Assembly: GCF_027409185.1 (NCBI RefSeq)
Contig: NC_084469.1
Location: 104,223,835-104,287,834 of the forward strand
Source: Cynocephalus volans
Lineage: Eukaryota; Chordata; Mammalia; Dermoptera; Cynocephalidae
Direction of reading: 5' to 3'
DNA: 64,000 nucleotides
Position numbers and translations under genes: made by a program. Shown one piece after another: positions 37,298-49,239 of this stretch. Under the pieces are notes generated by a model that worked only from the letters and a program-made list of their open reading frames with translations, had not been told where the DNA came from and searched no databases. Position 1 is the first letter of the stretch, and each line of letters starts with the position of its first letter.

Positions 37298-39039
37298 GAA
37301 ATAGAGAACTTGAACAACACAATGAAACAACTAGACTTACAGAAATATACAACATACTCCACCCAACAACAGCAAAATACACATTCTGATTAAGTACACA
37401 TGAAATATTTTCTACATTAAACCATAATTTGGACATAAAACAACTCTTAATACCATTTAAGAGACTGAAATAATTCAAGTTGTCTTTTCCAATCATAATG
37501 AAGTGAAACCAAAAATCAGTATCAAAAGGAAAAGTGAAACATTCACCAATATATGGAAATTAAACAATACATTCTTAAACAACAAATGGTTCAACAAGAG
37601 ATCAGAAGGAAAATTAGGAAATACCTTGAGGCAAATAAAAACAAAAACCTAACACACCACACCAATGGAATAAAAAGGAAGCAGTGCCAAAAAGAAAATT
37701 AATTTATAGGTGTAAATATATTCATGGAAAAAACACCCAAAACCCTCAACCTAACTCTATACCTTACTGAACTAGACATAGAAGAGCAAGCTTTAAGAAA
37801 TAGCTAGTAGAAAGGAAAAAGTAATAGAGATCAGAGCAGAGACAAATGAAATAGAGAATGGAAAAACAGAATATCAATGATGCCAAAGGATGATTTTTTG
37901 AAAAAATCAACATAATTGACAAACCTTCAGCTACTCTGACTAAGAAAAAAGAAGAGACTAAAATTACTAAGCTTAGAAATGAAAGCATGGATATTATTAC
38001 CAATTTTACAGAACTGAAAAGAATTAAAAGAGAAGGCTACACTAACAAATGGAAAATATAGATGAAATTTTAAAATTTCTAAAAATACTGTCTACCAAAA
38101 CAAAATCACAATGAAATAGAAAATCTAATTAGGCTTATAATAGTGAGGAGATGGAATCTAATTGAAAACCTTGATTAAAAGAAAGCTCATAACCAAATAA
38201 TTTCCTGGTAAAATTTATCAAACATTTAAAGAAGTGACACTAAATCCTTCTCAAACTCTTTCATACAATTGAAGAAGAGGAAACACTTTCTAATTCACTC
38301 TGTAAGGCCAGCCTCACCCTGATACCAAGGCCAGATAGGGGAACTACAAAAAAAGGAAATTAGAGACCAATATTCTTTATCAATATCAATGCATAAATTC
38401 TTTAACAAATATTAGCAAATGAAATTGGGGAGCATATTAAAAGGATTATAAATGCAAGATTTATTCTCACAAAGCAAGAGTGATTCAACATTAATACTAT
38501 CAACGTACTACCCCACATTAATAGAATTAAGAGGAAAAAAACCACATGGTTGTCGCTATTGATGCAGAAAAATCATTTGGAAAAATTCAACATCTGTTCT
38601 TGATTTACAAAAACCAAACATTCAATCAACTAGGAATAGAAAAAAACTTCCTTGACATGATAAAGGCCACATATGAAAAACCCACAGCTAAAATACTCCG
38701 TGGTGAAAGGCTGAAAGCTTTTCCCTTAGTATCAGGAACAAGTTAAAAATACCCACTTTCACCACTTCTAGTCAATATAGTACTGGAAGCTGTAGCTAGA
38801 GAAATTAGGCAAGAAAGAAAAAAGTAACCACATATGAAAGAAAGAAGTAAAATTGTCTCTGTTTACAGATTATATGATCTTACATATAGAAAACCTAAAG
38901 ACTCAAAATGGGGAGAAAAACCTGTTATAGCTAATAAATCTAAGCTATGTTGAAGGACACAAAATAACATGCAAAGATTGTATTTTTATACACTAACAAT
39001 AAACAATCTAAAAAAAAAATTAATTTAATTTTATTTATT

Positions 39040-39350
39040 TATTTATTTTTAATTTTTATTGAATCATTAGTTCTTCTTTAAATGCTTGGTAGAATTCAAC
39101 AGCAAAGCCATAAAGTCCTGGGCTTTTCTTTCATGAGGAACTTTTTATTAATGATTTAATCTCACTACCCATTATTGGTTTGTTCAGAATTTTTATTTTT
39201 TCATAATTTAATTTTGATAGGTTCTATGTATTTAGAGGTCTAACCATTTCTTCTAGGTTTTCCAATTTTTTGGCCTATAGTTGTTCAGAAGTCTTTTGAT
39301 TCTCTGTATTTCTGCGATGTGGTATTAATTGCAATGTCTCCCTTTTTTTT
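39040..39350 (-). mobile_element. L1 ORF2 fragment, antisense
   Basis: The text ttcttctttaaatgcttggt then agaattcaacagcaaagcc is typical antisense L1 ORF2 RT region. A TTTA-rich start precedes it. Confidence 0.75.
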
Positions 39351-39498
39351 ATATCTCACAGCACAGCCTCACCAGTGTGGTTGCCCACACAAGTTCGGAT
39401 GTCAATAAGCCATAGTGGCTCAAAGATATCACGTACTAATCATGAGAGTCATTTTTCATTTTGCTAATTACACAATTATTTAAAATTAGAATATTTTA

Positions 39499-39601
39499 GG
39501 GCCAGCCCGTGGCTCACTTGGGAGAGCGTGGTGCTGACAACGCCAAGTCAAGGGTTAAGATCCCCTTTAAAATAAATAAATAAATAAATAAACAAATAAA
39601 A
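39499..39601 (+). mobile_element. tRNA-Ile-type SINE, single form
   Basis: gggccagcccgtggctcact head, (AAAT)n tail and target-site duplication aaaattagaatatttta on both sides. Confidence 0.9.
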
Positions 39602-39609
39602 TAAAATTA

Positions 39610-39835
39610 GAATATTTTAAATGGAGATCACCCCTTCAGTGAATAGAAGAGGCACAAGATGGTAATCAAGATTTTATTACTTACAAGTCCTGGTGACTAA
39701 ATGGCATTCCCAGAGGCCACACACACGTAGGTCATGGAGTGTGTGGAGAGAAAGACACACAGTCTAACTTCCTTACTGGGTCCAGGATGTTATCTAAACA
39801 GCTTTCCCTTGCAGGGTGTAAAGCCATCAGGCATG
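39610..39835 (-). repeat. LTR-like unit L, copy 3
   Basis: Minus-strand match to 33840-34095 with a four-pair GT run (cgtgtgtgtgg). It is adjacent to and in the same direction as copy 2. Confidence 0.55.
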
Positions 39836-40089
39836 AGTCTCAGGAAGTTGGAAGACTGCTATAGACTCCATAGTTCCAAAATAGCTACATCAAACAGATT
39901 CTGCCAGTGCAACTGTTCTCTAGGTGGGAAGCCGGATTTTTCATGCTTTTGACTCTGCCATTCCTAAAACTCTCTCCCTGACTTTTTATACCAATACATT
40001 AATTCAGGTCTCACCCCAAATATTACCTCTTCAGAAAGTGTTCAGCCTCAAACCTGTTACTCCTAATGCTTTTCATGTGTAGATTTTTT

Positions 40090-40340
40090 CACTGCTATTT
40101 TCATTAAGAATCATTAAAATAGAGTGCATCCCTTCAATAATTAAGACAGCCACAGATGAAAATCAATATTTTATTACTTACAAGTCCTGGTGGGCTACAT
40201 GGCATGCCCAGAGGCCACACGCAATCAGGAAAGTCAGGGAGCATGTGGAGAGAAAGAGATGAACATGTGGGTTAACACCTTTATTGGGGTCCAGGGCATT
40301 ATTCAAACTGATTTCCCATAGGGAGTTTTTACTGGTGAAT
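40090..40340 (-). repeat. LTR-like unit L, copy 2
   Basis: The arm partner of 33840-34095. It holds the short form attgcgtgtgg where the left arm has the long GT tract. Confidence 0.55.
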
Positions 40341-41237
40341 TTAAAGTAAGCAGGCATGAGTTCCAGGAGGTCACACTGTGACTGAGAGGTGGGCAGTGTG
40401 GTAATGTCTGTACAGTCCATGCCAAGTATAGGAGTCAATGGGGCCAGATAAATAGCTTGTATCCAGCTGTCTCATAGGAAAGTGGTCACCAGGAGATAGT
40501 AGTATAAGTTAGAGGCCACATTGAGGAGCTGGAGAAAGGTGTAAGAACTGAAAACTTTGTCAAGGGTGACTAAGCTCTGCTCCTGGTATGAGAAAGTTTA
40601 GCTTATATTTAAAATGCACCATGAGTCAGCATAAAATTACAAAAATTCACTACAACTGCACTTTTCCAAATCAGTAAAATCCAATCAAGATACACAGGGT
40701 TAACAATTTTATTAACTTATGAAAAGTTAAGTCATGTAAATGAAACCTAATCGAACAGTGTTATTTTTACTTCTATCAACTGTATGCCCTTATGTAAAAC
40801 TGCTTGGGCCCATTTTCCAGAAAGGAAAAACAGTGACACTCTTTCTTGTGGTGAGGGTGGCATTAGCACCCACACACCCTCTCTGGGGTGCGGATTTCTC
40901 AGGGTTGTGCTAGGATTTCCAAAGTTTACAGCAAGTGATGGTCAGTTTGTAACATTCTGTGTGTGCCCTCAGTATGATGGGTTAGGAAGAATAGAAGCAA
41001 ATAAAATGGACATCGCATACTCAGCTAAGATATCATAGTCTATCCTGGAAGACAACTTCACATGAATAATTTAAATGGAGGGACTAGGACAGTCACAGGT
41101 GGATTGAACCTGGGACCAGTTACACCGCTTGAAAGGAAAAGCTTTTCATACAAGTTAGGATTTACCTACAGAAATGACTGGATGGTCATGGAGGTGGGAG
41201 TGAGGTTGACAGTTTCAAATGGAAAAGTGGACATGTG

Positions 41238-41378
41238 GGGCCAAGCCCGCGGCACACTTGGGAGAGTGCGGCGCTGGGAGCGCAGCAACGCTCCCACCGC
41301 GGGTTCGGATCCTATATAGGAATGGCCAGTGCACTCACTGGCTGAGTGCCGGTCACGAAAAAAACAACAACAAAAAAA
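41238..41378 (+). mobile_element. tRNA-type SINE, GC-rich-insert form
   Basis: GC-rich insert with gcaacgctcccaccgcggg, end gccggtcacgaaaaa, and target-site duplication ggaaaagtggacatgtg at 41221 and 41379. It is absent from the left arm. Confidence 0.9.
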
Positions 41379-41539
41379 GGAAAAGTGGACATGTGAAAAT
41401 AAGTTTGCTGCATCTTTGTTTTTGCAAAGGAATACTTATTTGGCACTTTTAAAATTCATATAAAGTATCAGTATTTTCTTTCTCTATACATAAAAACAGG
41501 AAAAAAATCAGGGACTTCGCTGGTTTCTTATCCAAATCA

Positions 41540-41815
41540 TGAAATACAGGGTGTTTCTCTCATTTAACTTAAAGCTGGAGTAAAGCAGGTGAATAACCTG
41601 GAGTGGGGAGCAGAGGCCTGAGGCCAGTGACTCCACGCTGAGGCCAATCTTGAGCCTGCAAAAGGAAGGTAATGAAGTTGCCCTTGGTGCTTCCTGGGCA
41701 GCCTGCCCTGCCCTGTAGGTGGCTTCCAGCTGCTCAGAATAACTATAGGAGTGTGGAAGCTACAGAGCTCTGGAAAGCAGGAGACCCACATGCAGAAGGG
41801 TGGATGTGGGACTGG
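41540..41815 (-). repeat. Low-copy unit R, copy 2
   Basis: Inverted partner of 32290-32640, with ctcctgctttccagagctct on the minus strand. Confidence 0.6.
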
Positions 41816-41829
41816 CAACCAGTACCTTG

Positions 41830-42300
41830 AATGTCCTGTCCCATCTCTGCTCCTGTGAAGGCGATTTCAGCCTGGCCCAGAGCCTTGTTTGGGCAGCTGT
41901 GATCTCACAGCCTCATGTCTCCCCAGATTGCACAGTGACCACGGGACGGTCCTCAGGGGAGAATCCTGATATGGTCTGTGAGGTTTGTGTGCACCAGGAG
42001 CTGTAGTTGGTGGGGTCCCCAATTCCTATTTCCACAGAGGGACCTGTTTTCCTGTCTTTCAAATGTCTGGGAAGCAGGGTCTCAAATCCACAACCCTGTG
42101 TCCCCCAGCCTAACTCTTCCCAGGCCAGGCAAAAACTCCCTAAATTTTCAGATTTCTTTGTGTATTTCCAAGCCCTAACTTCCCTCTCCAGTCAACATTA
42201 TCAACTAGTTATCCCCCATGCCACATTTCAGTCACCCAGTTTTTTTTAACTGCTTATCATTTTTCCACTGACGAATGGCAGTTTTGAAAATTTTTGTTTT
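41830..42300 (-). pseudogene. CpG-decayed copy of the KZFP 1 exon-1 flank
   Basis: On the minus strand it aligns with 29850-30280, the intron-1 side of the CpG island, for example tcccctgaggaccgtccc against acccctgaggaccccgcc. Where the left copy has many CG pairs this one has mostly TG or CA. It stops at the point where exon 1 should follow. Confidence 0.65.
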
Positions 42301-42840
42301 CTGATGTTTCCATCTCTGTACTTTTATTTATGTCACTTCACCATCCCAATTTCCCCCCAACTAATTCCTGTACATTTAAAAAAATCAGGTCAAGTATCTC
42401 GTGTGTGCCAAGTGTTTCTTGATTGTAGTAGTCTGACATCCTTTCCATTATGTGAACAAATTATATTTACAGTTCTTAACCTTTTTCTCTACCTTCCCAC
42501 TTGAGGCACATAAAACTTCTATCATTAATTATGCCTCATTTATTCATACATAATAACCTTTTAAATGTAGTAGCAATGAATAAAAATTAAAAATTTAAGA
42601 AACAAAATGAACAAAAGCAGGTGGACTAAGAAATACAGAACTTCAAAACTCCAGCCTGAACATCAGGTCCCAAAGTTCAAATATAAATTTTATGTTGACA
42701 AGTGATATAGTTGATTTTCTTATTTCTCAGATAGTTATGTATATTTTGAGGATTTGAGCACATTGAAAAACAATTATCTATTTTGTTTCCAACACTGTAA
42801 AAGTAGTTAATAAGTATACTCTTTTAAGAAGTAAAAATAA

Positions 42841-42993
42841 GGGCTGAACCTGTGGCGCACTCGGGAGAGTGCAGCGCTTGGGAGCGCAGCGACGCTCCCG
42901 TCGCGGGTTCGGATCCTATATAGTAATGGCCAGTGCACTCACTGGCTGAGTGCCGGTCACGAAAAAGACAAAAAAAAAAAAAAAAAAAAAAAA
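42841..42993 (+). mobile_element. tRNA-type SINE, GC-rich-insert form
   Basis: Same subfamily as 41238, with a long poly(A) tail. Target-site duplication aagaagtaaaaataa flanks it. It is absent from the left arm. Confidence 0.9.
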
Positions 42994-44365
42994 AGAAGTA
43001 AAAATAAAATATTTACTTTCTCTTTGTGAACATTTCACCTGTCAGGAAAGGAGAGAATAACCACCTGAAATTCCTCTCTGATAAATATTTTTGTGCCTCC
43101 TCCTTTTATCTTCCCTAAGCACAGTCATCTTATCAGAATGTCTTTGTGTTGAGATTCTCCTTTGGAAATTTTACAGGGTCATGTGTCCTCAGCCCACCCT
43201 CCTACCTATTTGTGGTCTGGGGTTTCAGAATTGCCTGGGGCTGACTCAAGATGTCCACAGCTGCCATGTCTCTTGGAGTGTCTAGTCAATGTCAGCCCCT
43301 TGAACATCCCCTCTCACAGGACAGCCTGAAGTGTGGGGGTGGTGTCTCTCAGGGGAGCAGATCGATGCCCTAGGGCTGGGAAGAGTCTTCTGTGGTGTAG
43401 CCTTTGTTTAAAAAGCTAACCCTGGGGAACACTAACCTTTCCTTCTGCCAGCCCCACTCTCCATTGCTTGGATTCACATTGTAGGTCAGCCAATTCAATA
43501 ATGGTATTGAGGGGAAAAGACAGAAATATTTCTACCCTCTGGATTCTCTCAGCCCAGTGAAGGGAGAAAAACTACAACAAAGGACAAGGAAAACCCACCT
43601 CATTGAGGTGATGGAAGAATCTGAAAAGCAAAATACAATTCAGGTTCACAAGAGGACAAAATTCACTGTCTCTTGGGATGGTGGTCAGGGAGCAAGCACT
43701 TCAGTGAGCAGGAAGGGGGTGGGGATGTTCCACATGATACAATGACCTGACCTCACATTTAAGTCACCCAAGTCTGTGTTCCAGCCTGCAATGCCCCTCC
43801 TTGGGCTTATCACCTTGAAATGATTTATTTGATCCTGTTTTTTATTAAATGTAAAATGTATTTTATCAACAGAGCTTGAAAGATAAAATATTCACAAAGT
43901 GGTAAGAAAGAGGATTTCAGAAAAAAAAGATCTAGGCATATTTCACTTGTTAAAAATTCTTATGTATGGTTTTTGTTTCCCAGAGAATGTGTAGTAAGTT
44001 TCTGAGATCTGTTCTTTTTTTTAATTTTATTTTTGTGGGGTACAGTATGTTGTTCCAATACATGCATATATATACTGTACAATGAGTTACTCAGAATAGA
44101 CAGCATAGTTTTGTGCTTGTTAGTCGACCCCTTCTCCATCTCCACCCCCTCCTTGACTCCTTTTCACATCTGGTAACCATTATTCTACTCTCTACTTCTA
44201 TGAGAACCTTTTTTTAAAAGATTCCACATGAGTGAGTTCATGCAGTATTTATCTTTCTGTACCTGACTTACTTCACTTAGCATGATGATTTCCAGTTCCA
44301 TCCATGTTGCTGCAAATGACATGATACCATTTCTTTTTATAGCTGAATAGTATTCCATTGTGTGT

Positions 44366-44384
44366 GTATATATATATATATATC
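44366..44384. repeat. (TA)n tract in L1
   Basis: A short TA run inside the antisense L1 3' end. Confidence 0.8.
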
Positions 44385-45660
44385 TCATAGTTTTTTATCC
44401 ATTTGTCCATTGATAAACATTTAGGTTGAGTCCATCTCCTGGCTATTGTGAATAGCGGTGTGATGAACATGTGATTGCAGATGTCTTTTTGATATATTGA
44501 TTTCATTTCCTTTGGGTATATACCCAGCAGTGGGATAGCTAGATCATAAGGTAGCTCTATTTTTTGTTCTCTGAGGAACCTTCAAACTGTTTTCCACAAT
44601 GGCTGTACCAATTTACATTCCCACCAACAGAAGAGGGTTCACTTTTCTCCATGTCCTCACCTGCATTTGTTATTTTCTGTATTGTTGGTAACAGCCATTC
44701 TAACTGGGGTGAGATAATATCTCATGCTGGTTTTAATTTGCATTTCTCTGATGATTAGTGATTTTTAATATTTTTTTCATGTGCTTGTTGGCCATTTGTA
44801 TGTCTTCTTTTGAGAAATGTGTAGGTCCTTTGCCTATTTTTAAATTGCGTTGTTTTTTTGCTCTTGTCATTTAAGTTCCTTATACATTTTGTATATTAGC
44901 CCCCACATGCAGCTGGCAAACACTTTCTCTCATTCTGTTTTCTCTTCACTTTGTTGATAGTGTCCCTTGCTGTGCAGAAGCTTTTGTTTGATGTAGTCCC
45001 ATTGTGTATTTTCGCTTTAGTTACCCGTGCCTTTGTAGTTTTTTCAAAAAAGCACTGCCCACTTCCATTTTGTATAATGTTTCACCTATGTTTTCTTCTA
45101 TGAAACTATGTTTCATAGTTTTGGGTCTTAAATTTTGGAATTTAATCCATTTTGAGTTGATTTTTGTGTATGATTAGAAATAGGAGACTAGTTTCAATCT
45201 TCTGCATATGGATATACAGTTTTCCCAGGACCGTTTACTGAAGAGGCTGTCCTTTCTGCACTGTATATTCTTGGCACCTTTACTGAAAATCAGTTGGCTG
45301 TAAGTGCATCGGTTTGTTTCTGGGCTCTCTATTCTGTTCCATTGGTCTATTTGTTTATTTTTATGCCAGTACCATGCTGTTTTGGTTACTATAGTTTTAT
45401 AGTATATTTTGAAGTCAGGAAGTATGATGCCTCCAACTTTGTTCTTTTCATTCAAGATTGCTTTAGCTATACTGGTCTTTTGTGTTTCCATCCAAATTTT
45501 AAGGTAGTTTTTCCTATTTCTGTGAAGAATGTCATTCATATTTTGAGAGGGATTGCATTGAATGTGTAGATTGCTTTGGGTAATATGGACATTTTGATGA
45601 TGTTAATTCTTCCAACCCATGAGTGTGGGACATCTCTCCATTTATTTGTGTCTTCTTCAA

Positions 45661-45836
45661 TTTTTTTTTTTTTTTTTTTTTTAAAGATGACCAGTAAGGG
45701 GATCTTAACCCTTGACTTGGTGTTGTCAGCCCCACGCTCAGCCAGTGAGCGAACCGGCCATCCCTATATGGGATCCGAACCCGGGGCCTTGGTGTTATCA
45801 GCACCGCACTCTCCCGAGTGAGCCACGGGCTGGCCC
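45661..45836 (-). mobile_element. tRNA-Ile-type SINE, dimeric form, in L1
   Basis: Full minus-strand dimer with target-site duplication tcttcttcaattttt on each side, inserted in the L1 ORF2. Confidence 0.9.
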
Positions 45837-46739
45837 TCTTCTTCAATTTTTTAACAACTGTTTTATAGTTTTCACCGTAGAGGTTTTTCACCTCCTTAAT
45901 TAAACTTACTTCCACATATATATTATATATATATTTTTGGAAGCCATTGTGAATGGGACTACTTTCTTGATTTCTTCTTCACCTATTTCATTATTGGTGT
46001 ATAGGAAGGCTATTGATTTCTGTGTGTTGTATCCTGCTACTATATTGAATTCATTTATTAGTTCTAGTGATTTTTTTGGTGGAATACTTAGGGTTTTCTA
46101 TGTATAGAATTATGTCATCTGCAAATAGGGTTAGTTTGACTTCCTACTTTCTGATTTAGATGCCCTTTATTGCTTTCTTTTGCTTTATTGCACAGGCTAG
46201 AACTTCTAGTACTGTATTGAATAAGAGTGGGGAAAGTGGGCATCCTTGTTTTGTTGCAAGAGATCTGTTCTTTTCTTATGGGTGAATTCAAATGAAATTC
46301 CAAGGATTATCCTTGAGAATGTAATCAAGGAACAGACTTAGGGAAAATCTCTCTCCTATCAAAAAGTGTGGTAGAAATTGGTGAATTATAAAGGATTCAC
46401 AAAAACATTAGTTCCTTTCCTTTTCAGGGTGAAGAATTTGTGACAATCTGTTGTTTCCTGTTATCTGGATACTGGAGATTAATGCTAAATCCTATGTTAA
46501 TGGGACTTGGCAACACTTAGAAGTATTCAAGTATGATCATTTACTAAATGATTTGTCATGGAAATAATCATCTTTATTGTCTGAAAGGGACAGACACTTT
46601 GTACTTTTTGTTGTTGAGCTATAAAGTACAGATATCTTACAATTTCTTTTCCTTTGATATACATAAACAGTGAATTTGAGTGATTTTGCTGGATTCTTCA
46701 AACACTCAATATGTTGTTGTTTAAAAGTAAGTGAACAGT

Positions 46740-46985
46740 CATCTGGACAGCAAAAGCCCGAGGCTGAGCTAAGGCCATACTGGAGCCTGCAGATGGAGGT
46801 CACTGAAGGCCCAGCTGGTTCTTCCTGAGAAGCCTCCCCTGCATGTGTCCCAGCCTGCTCACACTGACTGTGAAAGGAGCCCTTATGCTGATAAGCTACA
46901 GAGCACTGGAAAGCTGTGGACAGATGTGATTGGATGGGTAATGCTATTTCTGAGGTTGTAATTGTTACTGTCCTGGAACCATTTC
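46740..46985 (-). repeat. Low-copy unit R, copy 3
   Basis: Minus-strand text acctcagaaatagc, agctttccagtgctctgtag and ctgcaggctccagtatggcc matches units at 32.3 and 41.7 kb. It sits just outside the arm end. The 153-residue frame over it has no domain. Confidence 0.55.
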
Positions 46986-46998
46986 TAGAAATCTTCAA

Positions 46999-47700
46999 AA
47001 TAAAAACACATCTGAATTTGGATAAGAAATAACCTTATGCTAAAGGAATATTGTTATAGGGAAATGTACCAAGTATAAGATCTGCAAACTTCTCAATGTT
47101 GAGGCAGAAAAAGACTTTTCTTTACCAGGGAGGAGCAAACAAGATTACAAAGAAGGTAGGAGGCAGAGGGCATGATGGAAGATGGCAAAGTAAGATCCTA
47201 GATCAGAGAATGTTTTACCCTTTGGTCAGCCTGTTCTAAGGAGGGCAAAAGAGGGATTTTGTGCTAGCTCAGGATGCTGAAGGTGGGACTAAGTTCAGGG
47301 GCTGGAAGGAGAGAAACTTAACCAAAGTTTGGCTAACAAGTATTTTGTTACAAGTGATTAGTGAAAACAAAATGCTTTGCTAATGGTTCATGAGGCAAAA
47401 AGTGGAAATTTAGGAAGTCTGTGCCTGGCTTTGTCATGGCTAAAAAAGGGACATAACCTAAGTCCCAATGAGAAGGGTTTTTCTTGCAGAAGCCTGCTTT
47501 TCCAGAACACCAAGGATGGTGGTGGTGGGTGTTTCTTTAATCATAGCTACTTATCAGGATTACAGGCCTTGGGTAAAATTCAACAGTGTCTGCACTTTGG
47601 TTCTGCATTGCCAGAGTTGGTTTAGTCAGAGTGTAATTTATGCAAAACGAGAACATCTGTGAGGGTCTCACTTAGAGAAAGACACCTTTGAGTTCTAGGC
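46999..47700. other. Unassigned DNA
   Basis: Nothing firm was recognised. It may be the internal part of an old retrovirus-like element. Confidence 0.35.
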
Positions 47701-48150
47701 CTTGGTAAAAAGGTTTATGAATTTGAGAGTTTATTTGCTTTTTTGGTATAATAAAAAATATAGGACTCAGAAGTCCTAAATCCCTTGGGATTTCTGAGTG
47801 AAAGTATCTTTTGCTATTTGTATCAAGTCCCTTTCAGACCATGCTAGAGTACATGCTAATGGAGTGACAAGGTGGAGCCCCTGGATAGGATCACAATGGG
47901 TGCTGGTGACCAAAAAGACCAAACCCATGATTACAGAGTTGGAAATCTAATCCCTAGCCCTCATCCTTAGGAAGGGGAGGGAATTTATAGACTGAGTTCT
48001 TAAAAAATCTCTTGAACAGAGACATTCAGAGAGCTGGCAGGTTGGTGAACACATTGATGTGCTGGAAGGGTGGTGTACCCCAAGAGGGGGAGCTTTGCCC
48101 ATCCCCCTCTTCCCTTGTCCTAAACATTTCTTCCATTTGACTGTTCCTGA
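47701..48150. mobile_element. ERVL-type LTR-like fragment
   Basis: The segment tgaccaaaaagaccaaaccc, then ggaaggggagggaatttata, resembles old ERVL-type LTRs. Low confidence. Confidence 0.3.
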
Positions 48151-48780
48151 GTTGCATCTTTTGTAATATACTGATAAACTTAAGTGTTTTGCTGATTTCC
48201 TTGAGTAATTCTAGCAAATTGTTTACATGTGAGGAGGGGATTGTGGGAGCCCGATTACAATTATGTATGAATACAATACTTGACAATGATAATAAACAAC
48301 TATGTTACTGTTTATGTATTTACTATACTATAAGTTTATCGTTATTTTACAGTGTACTTCTACTCATAAAAAAAAAATTAACTGTAAAAGCTTCAGGTAG
48401 CGTCTTCAGGAGGTTTCCGTAAAAAGGCCTTGTTATTATAGGAAGTAACAGCTACATGCATGTTAATGCCTCTGAAGACCTTCCACTGGGACAAGATGTG
48501 GAGTTGGAAGACAGTGATACTGATGATCCTGACCCTGGGTAGGCCTGGGCTAATGTGTGTTTGTCTTAGTTTTTAAACAAAATAGTTTTTTTGTTTTTAA
48601 AGGCCATATAGAATAAGGATATAAAGAAAGAAAATATTTTTGTACAACTGTACAATGAATTTGTTTTAAGCTAAGTGTTATTACAGAACAGTGAAATTTT
48701 TTTAAAAAAATTAATGTTTATAAAGTAGGTTACAATAAGCTAAGGTTAATTTATTTTTTACAAAAAAGTAGAAATCAATA
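48151..48780. mobile_element. Old DNA-transposon-like repeat (Tigger-type?)
   Basis: The string gaagaccttccactgggac, then caagatgtggag and gacagtgatactgatgatcc, is one I associate with pogo/Tigger-type repeats. No terminal repeats were identified. Confidence 0.35.
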
Positions 48781-48899
48781 GCCCATACACCCATTTAAAG
48801 AATGAGACAGTGATAAACCAAATATTTATAACTTCTACAAAATTTCCTTCATGTTGTGAATTTTCTAGAACATTACACATCAACCAACTTCCATCAAGC

Positions 48900-49239
48900 T
48901 TTTCATGTTACCTACAATTATAGGACTGATCTGCAATGTGAGTTTTCACATGACTTTTCACATATTTGCTAAAATTGAAAATATTCCTGTGTTTTAAAAA
49001 CTAACAGGGTTTCTATTCAGTGTGTACATCTTTTTGCCAGGATGTAGGCCACCTTTTACACACTGCTTATATATTCAAGGGGTTTCTCACCAGTGTGTGT
49101 ACTTTCATAGCTTTGAATTGAACTGGGAAGACAGAAGGCTTTTTTCCACATTACGACATTCATAGGGTATCTCTCCATTATGTATTCCCTTGTGTGCTCA
49201 AAAGGTTGGATGATATGTAAGCCTTCCCACATTCCTTCA
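48900..49239 (-). pseudogene. Decayed zinc fingers past the KZFP 2 array
   Basis: Minus-strand remnants such as SSIQSYESTHTGEKP near 49.1 kb, in shifting frames. They continue the finger array of locus 2 and are not translated with it. Confidence 0.8.

Larger units (their letters stand above)
34200..39030 (+). mobile_element. Old near-full-length L1
   Basis: From a 5' region (gattctggctccccacctag) through ORF1-like text (atggctgaacacttaccaac; gaaagcagcaagagag) into ORF2: endonuclease-region text near 36.6-37.1 kb and RT-region text near 38.5 kb (GVAIDAEKSF-like). All frames are broken. It forms the core between the inverted arms and contains later insertions at 35.79, 36.85 and 37.19 kb. Confidence 0.75.
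44019..46260 (-). mobile_element. 5'-truncated L1, antisense, in right arm only
   Basis: The 3' UTR starts near 44020 and ORF2 runs backwards to the RT region at 46.2 kb. A perfect target-site duplication agatctgttctttt lies at 44005 and 46261. The matching left-arm site (about 28880) is empty, so the insertion postdates the duplication. The 121-residue minus-strand frame at 45174 is part of ORF2. Confidence 0.9.
39830..46700 (-). repeat. Right arm of the inverted duplication
   Basis: Reverse complement of 28300-34360 in the same order of anchors (listed with the left arm). It lacks the 2 kb that carries exon 1 and the core promoter, and it carries its own insertions: SINEs at 41238 and 42841 and an L1 at 44019-46260. 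Confidence 0.85.

Noticed and set aside
46537-46998. 153-residue minus-strand frame shared in part with 28.3 kb
   Set aside because: The likeness comes from the duplicated non-coding DNA. The left arm does not keep the frame.
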